Source: Roseicyclus sp.
Lineage (GTDB): Bacteria; Pseudomonadota; Alphaproteobacteria; Rhodobacterales; Rhodobacteraceae
DNA length: 28,396 bases
NCBI GenBank assembly: GCA_018401055.1
Contig: JAGYLB010000069.1
Coordinates: 1 to 28,396, forward strand
Direction: 5' to 3'
Part shown: one piece after another, positions 1-8,949 of the stretch
How the letters are laid out: every line of letters begins with the position of its first letter
Position numbering within the stretch: the stretch's first letter is position 1
The notes under the pieces: generated by a model
What the model saw: the letters and a program-made list of their open reading frames with translations, nothing else
Told to the model about the DNA's origin: nothing
Database searches by the model: none
Program-made: the position numbers and the translations under genes

Positions 1-2
1 TC

Positions 3-278
3 AGACGTTCCCTAACATTTTGGAGGGCGGCGGAAACGATTTCGCGAGCTCAACAGATCATTGCAGCACTCGATTATGCGGACAGTGAGGGAATTTCTGG
101 CCATGTATATCTTTCGAAAATGGGCGCATTCAGAGAAAACTGTGAGGAGTGTTATTTCACATACAGTAAGAGAGAGCGACCAAAGAACCTGAGCCCTTTC
201 CCGCCGCCGAAATGTGAGAAAGAAGGCTGTGGTATGTATTTTAGCTTATACGTGGACTGGCCGGCACTCGCACGGTAA
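3..278 (+). CDS. Unrecognised protein, C-terminal part only (cut by window start)
   Basis: This frame is open from the first bases of the window to a TAA at 276-278, giving 91 residues with no start inside the window. I do not recognise the family. It has two cysteine pairs, Cys47-x2-Cys50 and Cys71-x4-Cys76, separated by a basic, proline-rich stretch, which could be a small zinc-binding knuckle (inference). Its base composition is visibly poorer in G+C than every other gene here and its codon use is less biased, which may indicate horizontal acquisition. A perfect hairpin begins 22 bases after the stop. The absence of stops over 91 codons and the patterned cysteines support real coding, but chance cannot be excluded for a short fragment. 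Confidence 0.5.
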   Translation, partial: RRSLTFWRAAETISRAQQIIAALDYADSEGISGHVYLSKMGAFRENCEECYFTYSKRERPKNLSPFPPPKCEKEGCGMYFSLYVDWPALAR

Positions 279-300
279 CGCTTGAATCCTCCCCCCAACA

Positions 301-330
301 AAACGGCCCGGGGTCTCCCCCGGGCCGTTT
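301..330. terminator. Perfect 13-bp hairpin, probable bidirectional terminator
   Basis: AAACGGCCCGGGG (301-313) pairs perfectly with CCCCGGGCCGTTT (318-330) around the loop TCTC. It lies between the plus-strand fragment ending at 278 and katG, which ends at 389 on the minus strand. The terminal A/T pairs give a short T tract on either strand, so it can serve both converging transcripts. The rest of 279-388 shows nothing else. Confidence 0.8.
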
Positions 331-388
331 CCCTGTCGCGTTTCCTCGCCCCTGCCCTCACGGCCACAAGCGCCTGTTCGGATGCGCG

Positions 389-2699
<2,311 letters not shown>

Positions 2700-3614
2700 A
2701 TGAATAACATCACCCTCAAACAGCTACGTTATGTCGAGGCGCTGGCCCGCCACGGCCATTTCGGACAGGCCGCCGAGGCCTGTGCCGTCACCCAACCCGC
2801 CTTGTCGATGCAGATCAAGGAGTTGGAGGAGGGTCTGGGCGCGCGCCTGTTTGAACGCGGCGCGCGGCAGGTGCGCCTGACCGGTCTGGGCGAGGAATTC
2901 GCGGCCCGTGCCCGTGACATCTTGCGCGCCGTCGATGAACTGGCCGAGGTGGCGCGCGCGCGCCGCGACGGGCCGGGCGGGCGTCTGCGGCTTGGGGTGA
3001 TCCCCACCATCGCGCCCTATCTGTTGCCGCGCCTGATCCGCGATCTGGCCGCGCGCTATCCCGGCGTCGACCTGCAGGTGCGCGAAACTCAAACCGACCG
3101 GCTGATCGCGGAACTGATCGAGGGGCGGCTCGATACGGCGCTTGTTGCCTTGCCCGTGTCTGAACCCTCTCTAGACGAGGTGGCGCTGTTTTCCGAAAGT
3201 TTCGTGCTGGTGCGCCCCTTGGCCGATGGCGCCCGCCCTGTGCCTTCCCCCGCCGCCCTGCCCGATATGCAGCTTCTGCTGCTGGAGGAAGGGCATTGCT
3301 TCCGCGATCAGGCGCTCGATGTCTGTGGCTTGCGCGGCGGGGCGCGGCGGGCAGGGTTCGACGGCTCGTCGCTTTCGACGCTGGTGCAGATGGTGGGCGC
3401 GGGCATCGGGGTTACGCTGATCCCCGAGATGGCGGTGGCGGTCGAAACCCGCGGCGCGCCGGTGGCGATCCAGCGCTTTGCAGCCGACCGGCCTGCCCGC
3501 ACGGTCGGCATGATCTGGCGCCGCACCAGCCCTTTGGCCTCTGACCTGCGCGAGGTGGCCGAGGTGGTGAGACAGTCGGCCGAGGCGATGTATGGCGCTG
3601 CGCGCTCAGGCTGA
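2700..3614 (+). CDS. oxyR: Hydrogen peroxide-sensing LysR-type regulator OxyR
   Basis: Peroxide-responsive transcription activator of 304 residues. Residues 1-60 form the LysR-type helix-turn-helix (TLKQLRYVEALARHGHFGQA, then TQPALSMQIKELEE), and about 90-300 form the periplasmic-binding-protein-like effector domain. The redox pair is visible: Cys200 in EEGHCFRDQ and Cys209 in ALDVCG. This matches the E. coli Cys199/Cys208 context and distinguishes OxyR from other LysR proteins. The ATG at 2700 gives a standard N-terminus. The gene is divergent from katG, its classical target. Its 3' end overlaps the convergent racemase gene by 9 bases, with no terminator hairpin between them. Confidence 0.95.
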   Translation: MNNITLKQLRYVEALARHGHFGQAAEACAVTQPALSMQIKELEEGLGARLFERGARQVRLTGLGEEFAARARDILRAVDELAEVARARRDGPGGRLRLGVIPTIAPYLLPRLIRDLAARYPGVDLQVRETQTDRLIAELIEGRLDTALVALPVSEPSLDEVALFSESFVLVRPLADGARPVPSPAALPDMQLLLLEEGHCFRDQALDVCGLRGGARRAGFDGSSLSTLVQMVGAGIGVTLIPEMAVAVETRGAPVAIQRFAADRPARTVGMIWRRTSPLASDLREVAEVVRQSAEAMYGAARSG

Positions 3615-4298
3615 CGCGCGGGCAAACCCCACGATTTCCGCGACGAGCACATCGAGCGTGTCAATGCCCCGCACGCCCGGCGCGACCGCTTCCGCTATCA
3701 GCGAGAACTCGGTGCAGGCGATCAGTTGCAAGCTCGCGCCTTGCGCCAGCAGCGCGCTTGATGCCGCCCGCAAGACAGAGCGCGAGGCGGCATCCGGCCC
3801 CTTGGCCTTGATCGCGCGGATCGCCGCCAGCAGCGCCGCGCCGTCCTCGGGGTGGATCACCTGCAAGCCCTCTGCCGCCAGCGCCCGGTCGAAGAGCCCG
3901 ACCTTTGCAACGGCGGGCGAGGCCAAAAGGCCCACACGCGCCCCCTGCCCCGCAACCTCGCGCGCCAGCTTGGCCGAGGCCGTCACCATGTCGAGAAACG
4001 GAATACCGACCGCGCCCCGGATTTCGGTCGAATAATGATGCGCGGTATTGCAGGGCATCGCCAGCGCCTGCGCGCCCGCGCCCTCCAGCCTCCGCGCCAT
4101 GGCGACCAGAACCGGGGCGGGGTCGGCCCCCGTCCCCTCGATCAGTCGTGCGATGCGGCTGGGCACCTGGCTGTTCTGGTCCACGATCAGCGGCACATGG
4201 TCGGCATCATCGCGCGCAGGCACGGCGGCGATGACCTTTTGCATCAGCAGGACCGTCGCCTCCGGCCCCATGCCGCCCAGGATGCCGACCGTCCTCAT
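3606..4298 (-). CDS. Aspartate/glutamate racemase family protein
   Basis: Cofactor-independent racemase of the Asp/Glu family, 230 residues. The N-terminus [15 protein letters not shown] is the family hallmark. Both catalytic cysteines are present: Cys83 in MPCNTAHHY and Cys195 in ACTEFSL. They deprotonate and reprotonate the alpha carbon from opposite faces. The start at 4298 is chosen because it forms an ATGA overlap with the stop of the upstream lyase gene (TGA at 4297-4295), indicating translational coupling; longer versions only add an unrelated tail read through the lyase 3' end. The substrate cannot be read from sequence. L-aspartate is the default, but coupling to a cysteate/cysteine lyase suggests a sulfur-containing or acidic amino acid (inference). 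Confidence 0.87.
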   Translation of the reverse strand: MRTVGILGGMGPEATVLLMQKVIAAVPARDDADHVPLIVDQNSQVPSRIARLIEGTGADPAPVLVAMARRLEGAGAQALAMPCNTAHHYSTEIRGAVGIPFLDMVTASAKLAREVAGQGARVGLLASPAVAKVGLFDRALAAEGLQVIHPEDGAALLAAIRAIKAKGPDAASRSVLRAASSALLAQGASLQLIACTEFSLIAEAVAPGVRGIDTLDVLVAEIVGFARASA

Positions 4299-5296
4299 CC
4301 TCGCGCCAGCGCGCCCTTGTAGGCAAACAGGCCCACAGCACCGCCGGTGTGCAGGAACACGATCTTTTCGCCCGCCTTGAAATGCCCCTTGCGGCACCAG
4401 TCGATCAGGCCCGCCGCGCCTTTGCCGGAATAGACCGGGTCGAGCAAGATGCCCTCAAGCTCGGCAAAAATCCGGATTGCCTCGAGCGTATCCTCGCGCG
4501 GCAGGCCGTAGCCCGCGCCGACGTAATTGGTGTCGGCCACCACATCCTCGCGCTTGACCACGCCGGGGCAGCCCAGTTTGTCGGCGGTCTTGCAGGCCAG
4601 ATCATAGACCATCTGTTCTTGCCGTTCCTGCGGCGCGCGGGTGCCGAAACCCAGAACCGGGATGCCTGCGTTCAACGCGCACATGCCCGCGACCAGCCCC
4701 GCCTGCGTGCCCGACGAGCCCGTCGCATGAACCAGCCGGTCGATCACCAGCCCGCGGTCATTGGCCTGACCCAGCAGTTCCAGCGCGCAATTCACATAGC
4801 CCAGCGCGCCGGTCGGGTTCGACCCGCCGCCGGGGATGACATAGACGGTCCGACCCTTGGCCCGCTCGGCCTCGGCCGCCCGTTCCATCGCGGCGGGCAT
4901 GTCGGTGCCGCCAGGATGAACCTCTGTCGAGGCGCCGTGCAGGTGGTCGAGCAGGACGTTGCCGTTCTGCGTGTAATCGGGGTCCTGATAGCCGGTCCGA
5001 TCTTCCAGAAGAATGTGGCAGCCCATCCCCAGTTTGGCCGCGAAAGCCGCCGTCTGGCGGGCGTGGTTCGATTGCGTCGCCCCTTGCGTCATCACCATGT
5101 CGGCGCCCTGCGCGATGGCCTCGGCCATCAGGAATTCCAGCTTGCGGGTCTTGTTGCCGCCCGTGGACATGCCGGTGCAATCGTCGCGCTTGATCCAGAT
5201 CTCGGGTCCGCCCAGCGCCTCGGACAGGCGGTCCATCCGCTCAAGCGGCGTCGGCAGATGGGCGAGATGGACACGGGGGAAACGGGCGAGATGCAT
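4295..5296 (-). CDS. cuyA: PLP-dependent lyase, probable L-cysteate sulfo-lyase (D-cysteine desulfhydrase/ACC deaminase family)
   Basis: PLP fold-type II enzyme of 333 residues. The Schiff-base lysine is Lys49 in [12 protein letters not shown], followed by the [13 protein letters not shown] motif that holds the substrate carboxylate. Known family activities are D-cysteine desulfhydrase, ACC deaminase and, in Roseobacter-group bacteria, L-cysteate sulfo-lyase (CuyA), which gives pyruvate, ammonium and sulfite. The opening [23 protein letters not shown] and the segment [10 protein letters not shown] look closest to CuyA as I remember it, so I favour that role; D-cysteine desulfhydrase is the main alternative. 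The ATG at 5296 has GGAG nine bases upstream. The racemase is co-transcribed with ATGA coupling. No sulfite exporter or cysteate regulator gene is visible nearby. Confidence 0.75.
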   Translation of the reverse strand: MHLARFPRVHLAHLPTPLERMDRLSEALGGPEIWIKRDDCTGMSTGGNKTRKLEFLMAEAIAQGADMVMTQGATQSNHARQTAAFAAKLGMGCHILLEDRTGYQDPDYTQNGNVLLDHLHGASTEVHPGGTDMPAAMERAAEAERAKGRTVYVIPGGGSNPTGALGYVNCALELLGQANDRGLVIDRLVHATGSSGTQAGLVAGMCALNAGIPVLGFGTRAPQERQEQMVYDLACKTADKLGCPGVVKREDVVADTNYVGAGYGLPREDTLEAIRIFAELEGILLDPVYSGKGAAGLIDWCRKGHFKAGEKIVFLHTGGAVGLFAYKGALARG

Positions 5297-5314
5297 CGGC
5301 TTGGCTCCGAACGG

Positions 5315-5361
5315 TGATTGTCTCGGGCAGTCATGCCTTTTTTGTCGGCAATTGACAATCA
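5315..5361. promoter_or_regulatory. Nested inverted repeats between the lyase and acyl-CoA ligase genes
   Basis: Within the 182-bp divergent spacer, TGATTGTC (5315-5322) is repeated inverted as GACAATCA (5354-5361). A shorter dyad, TTGTC-N7-GACAA, occupies 5342-5358. The outer arm lies about 20 bases upstream of the lyase start, so a repressor or activator bound here could act on that gene. The regulator is not identifiable. Confidence 0.4.
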
Positions 5362-5478
5362 GCCTCGACCCGGGGCAGACGCGCCCCGAAGACGGGCCTT
5401 GCCCTCGCTCTTGCGCAGCGCGGGACTATATGCACCGTGTCCGCGCGGGAGACGCGGGTACAAACCGGAGGGGACACC

Positions 5479-7011
5479 ATGACCGACACTTTGGCCGCGC
5501 TTATCAGCGCACAGGACAAATCTGCGCCCGCTGTCGGCGCGCCGGGACGCGACTGGCTCAGCTATGGCGGTCTGGCCGAGCAGGCCGAACGCGTCACCGC
5601 AGCGCTGCATGGCGCGGGCGTGGGACGCGGCGACCGGGTCGCCATCGTGCTTCCCAACGGGCCGGAAATGGCCGTGGCCTTCGTCACCGTCGCGGGCGTG
5701 GCAACCACCTGCCCGCTGAACCCCGCCTACAAGGAAGACGAATTCGCCTTTTACCTCGAAGACCTCAAGGCCAAGGCGATCATTCTGGCCGAAGGCGAGA
5801 CCGGTCCGGCCCATGCCGCTGCCACGACGCTGGGTCTGTCGATCATCCGCCTTTCGTTTGACGCAAGCGCCCCCGCAGGCACCTTCACCCTGACGCCAGA
5901 GGGCAGCACGGGTACGGCGGATACTGCTGTGCCCGGCGCCGATGATGTGGCGCTGATCCTGCACACATCGGGCACCACCTCGCGGCCCAAGATCGTGCCG
6001 CTGCTGCAATCCAATATCGCGGCCTCGGCCCGCCATATCGGCGCCTCGCTCGCGCTGAGGCCCGCCGATCGTTGCCTGAACGTGATGCCCTTGTTCCACA
6101 TCCACGGCCTCATCGCGGCCGTGTCCTCGTCGCTGGCCGCCGGTGGCTCGGTCTGGTGTGCGCCGGGTTTCGACGCGCTCAAGTTCTTCGGCTGGATGGA
6201 AGACGCGCGGCCGACATGGTACACTGCTGTCCCGACCATGCACCAGACGATCCTTGCCCGCGCCTCGCGCAATGCGGAAACGATCAAAAACGTGCCGCTG
6301 CGCTTCTTGCGCTCGTCTTCCGCGTCGCTCCCCGGCCCGGTGATGGAACAACTGGCCGTCACCTTCAACGCCCCGGTGATCGAGGGCTACGGCATGACCG
6401 AGGCCGCGCATCAGATGGCCTCGAACCCGCTGCCGCCGCGCGCACAAAAGCCGGGGTCCGTGGGCGTGGAGGCAGGCCCGCTGGTCCGCATCGCTCATGA
6501 AATCGAGAACCGGCTGGTCGAGGGCGTGGGCGAGATCGTGATTTCCGGCCCCAACGTGACGCCGGGCTACGAGGGCAACCCCGAGGCCAATGAAAAGAAT
6601 TTCTTCGAGGCCGAGGGGCGGCGCTGGTTCCGTACCGGCGACCAGGGCGAGTTCGACGCCGAAGGCTATCTGACCCTGACCGGTCGCCTGAAGGAGATCA
6701 TCAACCGCGGCGGCGAAAAGATATCGCCGCTGGAGGTGGACGGCGTTCTGTCGGCGCATCCCGCGGTGGCCCAGGTCGTGACCTTTGCCATACCGCATGA
6801 CAAGCTGGGCGAAGATGTCGGCGCCGCCGTCGTGCTGAAGGAGGGGCAAGAGGCCACCGAGGCGCAGATCCGCGAGTTCGCGGGCGAGCGGCTGGCGGCC
6901 TTCAAGGTGCCGCGCAAGGTGGTGATCCTGACCGAGATCCCTAAAGGGGCAACCGGCAAGCTGCAGCGCATCGGGCTGGCGGAAAAGCTGGGTCTGGTCG
7001 AACAAGCGTGA
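5479..7011 (+). CDS. Acyl-CoA synthetase of the AAE3 / oxalate-CoA ligase type
   Basis: ANL-superfamily adenylate-forming ligase, 510 residues, which activates a carboxylic acid with ATP and CoA. Motif A3 is TSGTTSRPK (163-171), A5 is YGMTEA (304-309), the hinge is GRLKEIINRGGEKISP, and the C-terminal lysine is Lys494 in KGATGKLQR. The stretches LPLFHIHG-like (PLFHIHG), WYTAVPTMHQTIL, FLRSSSASLP and MTEAAHQMASNPLP match the AAE3/Pcs60 oxalyl-CoA synthetase group as I recall it, rather than long-chain FadD. The exact substrate is inferred. The ATG at 5479 follows GGAGG with good spacing; an earlier GTG-like start would add 14 residues read through the ribosome site. No oxalyl-CoA decarboxylase or formyl-CoA transferase gene lies in the window. 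Confidence 0.85.
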   Translation: MTDTLAALISAQDKSAPAVGAPGRDWLSYGGLAEQAERVTAALHGAGVGRGDRVAIVLPNGPEMAVAFVTVAGVATTCPLNPAYKEDEFAFYLEDLKAKAIILAEGETGPAHAAATTLGLSIIRLSFDASAPAGTFTLTPEGSTGTADTAVPGADDVALILHTSGTTSRPKIVPLLQSNIAASARHIGASLALRPADRCLNVMPLFHIHGLIAAVSSSLAAGGSVWCAPGFDALKFFGWMEDARPTWYTAVPTMHQTILARASRNAETIKNVPLRFLRSSSASLPGPVMEQLAVTFNAPVIEGYGMTEAAHQMASNPLPPRAQKPGSVGVEAGPLVRIAHEIENRLVEGVGEIVISGPNVTPGYEGNPEANEKNFFEAEGRRWFRTGDQGEFDAEGYLTLTGRLKEIINRGGEKISPLEVDGVLSAHPAVAQVVTFAIPHDKLGEDVGAAVVLKEGQEATEAQIREFAGERLAAFKVPRKVVILTEIPKGATGKLQRIGLAEKLGLVEQA

Positions 7012-7042
7012 GGGGTGGGATCGTCGCCTTTGGCGCCGACCC

Positions 7043-7088
7043 GAGCGAGGGGGCTGTCTGCCCCTCGCGCTCCCCGACCGTATTTTTT
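7043..7088 (+). terminator. Hairpin plus T run after the acyl-CoA ligase
   Basis: GAGC-GAGGGG (7043-7052) pairs with CCCCTC-GC-GCTC (7061-7072), with a two-base bulge, and is followed by six T at 7083-7088. This is a good intrinsic terminator for the gene ending at 7011. The arrangement of a G-rich hairpin, a T run and then a GAAAGATGAAA tail resembles an intergenic element I have seen after many Rhodobacteraceae genes (recalled, not checked). Confidence 0.65.
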
Positions 7089-7145
7089 GAAAGATGAAAG
7101 GGACGGCCGTTCGCGGATGGCACTGGACCGAATGAGGGACGAGAC

Positions 7146-8126
7146 ATGAAGATCTGCATTTCGGCGCAGGGCGCCATCGGCGGCTACATGGGGGCGAACC
7201 TGGCGGAAGCCGGGGCCGAGGTCAGTCTGGTGGCGCGCGGCCCGCATCTGGCGGCGATGCAAGCCAATGGCCTGACCCTGATCGAAGAAGGCGAGACGAA
7301 AACCTATCCGGTCAATGCCTCGGACGATCCGGCAGCTTTGGGGCATCAGGATTATGTGATCGTCACGCTCAAGGCGCATTCGGTGCCGCCGGTCGTGGCG
7401 CGGATGCAGCCCCTGATCGGGCCTGACACGACAATCGTCTCCGGCGTGAACGGCGTCCCTTGGTGGTATTTCCACAAGGTTGGCGGCCCGCTGGAAGGCA
7501 CGCGGCTGGCCTCGGTCGATCCGGGTGATGCGCAGTGGAATGGCTTTGGGCCTGACCGGGTCTTGGGCTGCGTGGTCTATCCAGCGGCCGAGGTGATCAG
7601 TCCGGGCGTCGTCAAGCATATCGAGGGCAACCGATTTTCCTTGGGCGAGCCTGATGGTTCGAAATCGGACCGCGCGGTGCGGTTGTCCGAGGCGCTCGGC
7701 AAGGCGGGGCTCAAGGCCCCCGTCCGCCCGCGCCTGCGCGACGAGATCTGGGTGAAGCTATGGGGCAACCTGTCGTTCAATCCCATCTCGGCACTCACGC
7801 ATGCCACGCTCGATGTGCTCTGCACCGACCCTGGAACACGGGCCGTCGCGCGCAACATGATGCTCGAGGCGCAGGAGATCGCCGAGAAGCTGGGCGTGAA
7901 ATTCCCCATCGACGTCGACCGCCGGATCGATGGCGGGGCCGCCGTGGGGGCGCATCGCACCTCGATGCTGCAAGATCTGGACGCCGGGCGCCCGATGGAG
8001 ATCGACGCGCTTCTGGGCTCGGTGCAGGAACTGGGCCGGGTGACCGGGACGGGGACGCCGACCATCGATACGGTGCTGGGGCTGGTCACGCTGCGGGCGC
8101 GGGTGGCCGGGCTTTACGGGGGCTGA
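7146..8126 (+). CDS. Ketopantoate reductase family protein (PanE/ApbA)
   Basis: NADPH-dependent 2-dehydropantoate 2-reductase family protein of 326 residues. The N-terminal dinucleotide fold begins MKICISAQGAIGGYMGANL, with the glycine motif at about residues 9-17. The central SGVNGVPWWYF and the helical C-terminal segment DEIWVKLWGNLSFNPISAL carry the conserved asparagine and lysine used for ketopantoate binding and catalysis. Bacteria often carry several PanE-like paralogues acting on other 2-keto acids, and the WWYF variant plus its position beside an acyl-CoA ligase leave the role in pantothenate synthesis open. A GAGGGACGAG stretch precedes the ATG. The next gene follows almost immediately and may be co-transcribed. 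Confidence 0.87.
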   Translation: MKICISAQGAIGGYMGANLAEAGAEVSLVARGPHLAAMQANGLTLIEEGETKTYPVNASDDPAALGHQDYVIVTLKAHSVPPVVARMQPLIGPDTTIVSGVNGVPWWYFHKVGGPLEGTRLASVDPGDAQWNGFGPDRVLGCVVYPAAEVISPGVVKHIEGNRFSLGEPDGSKSDRAVRLSEALGKAGLKAPVRPRLRDEIWVKLWGNLSFNPISALTHATLDVLCTDPGTRAVARNMMLEAQEIAEKLGVKFPIDVDRRIDGGAAVGAHRTSMLQDLDAGRPMEIDALLGSVQELGRVTGTGTPTIDTVLGLVTLRARVAGLYGG

Positions 8127-8157
8127 TTTGGGGCCTGAGGCGGGGCCTTTGCCAGCC

Positions 8158-8949
8158 ATGGCCCGGCCTGACCTGGTTGGCCGCGTTATGCGCGTCATCG
8201 GCCATTTTTTCGTCGTTCTGGTCCTGACCCTGCTGAGCCAAGTTGGGGGGCTGGCGTGGATCGTGGCGCTTTTCTGGCGCCGCAGGCTGGTCGCTTTCCT
8301 GATCACCTATGCCGTGCTCGGCCTGTCGGCCGTCTGGATCGCGCCGATGTTCGGCCGCGTCGCGCTGAGCTGTTTGGGGGACGGGCCGCTGCAGGTGCAA
8401 AGCCCGCTCTACTGCGCACTCAACCGCACCTATGTATCGCTAGAACTGCGCGATGTGCTGGTCGAGACGGCGACGGCCATGGACCGACAGTTTCCGGGGA
8501 CGCAAACGCTTGTTTTAGATGCTAATTTCCCCTTTTTGGATGGTTTTCCGCTGCTGCCGCACTTGTCGCATGACGATGGCGAAAAGGTTGACCTCGCCTT
8601 TTTCTATCGTGACGAGAGCGGGTATCTGCCGGGATCGACGCGGTCGCCGATCGGCTATTTCGCATTTGAACAGGGTCCGAGCGACTGCAACCCGCGCTGG
8701 CCCACGATGCGGTGGGATCTGGCGGTCCTGCAACCCCTGTGGCGCACGCTCGAGGTCGATCAGGCGCGTACGGCCGCCATCTTGCGGATTCTGGCGCAAG
8801 ATGCGCGCGTCGAGCGGATCTTCGTAGAGCCGCATCTGGTCGAACGGCTTGGCCTGTCGCACCCCGCGATCCGATCCCAGGGATGCCGCGCGGCGCGCCA
8901 TGACGACCACATCCATCTGGAGTTGCGCCGAAGCAGGCCCCTTCCCTAG
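8158..8949 (+). CDS. Membrane-anchored LAS-type metallopeptidase, MepA-like (putative)
   Basis: A 263-residue protein not named with certainty. Two hydrophobic segments (about 9-40 and 42-65) suggest an N-terminal membrane hairpin. The remainder carries the pattern of LAS zinc peptidases such as penicillin-insensitive murein endopeptidase MepA: His138-x6-Asp145 in SHDDGEKVDLAF, IFVEPHL about 80 residues later, and His251-x-His253 in HDDHIHLEL. By analogy His138, Asp145 and His253 would bind zinc and His251 would be catalytic, so cleavage of a peptidoglycan peptide bond is the inferred role. The start is uncertain: ATG 8158 was chosen, but TTG 8128 (behind GGGGG, just after the panE-like stop) and ATG 8188 are possible. 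Its TAG overlaps the convergent amylosucrase stop. Confidence 0.65.
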   Translation: MARPDLVGRVMRVIGHFFVVLVLTLLSQVGGLAWIVALFWRRRLVAFLITYAVLGLSAVWIAPMFGRVALSCLGDGPLQVQSPLYCALNRTYVSLELRDVLVETATAMDRQFPGTQTLVLDANFPFLDGFPLLPHLSHDDGEKVDLAFFYRDESGYLPGSTRSPIGYFAFEQGPSDCNPRWPTMRWDLAVLQPLWRTLEVDQARTAAILRILAQDARVERIFVEPHLVERLGLSHPAIRSQGCRAARHDDHIHLELRRSRPLP

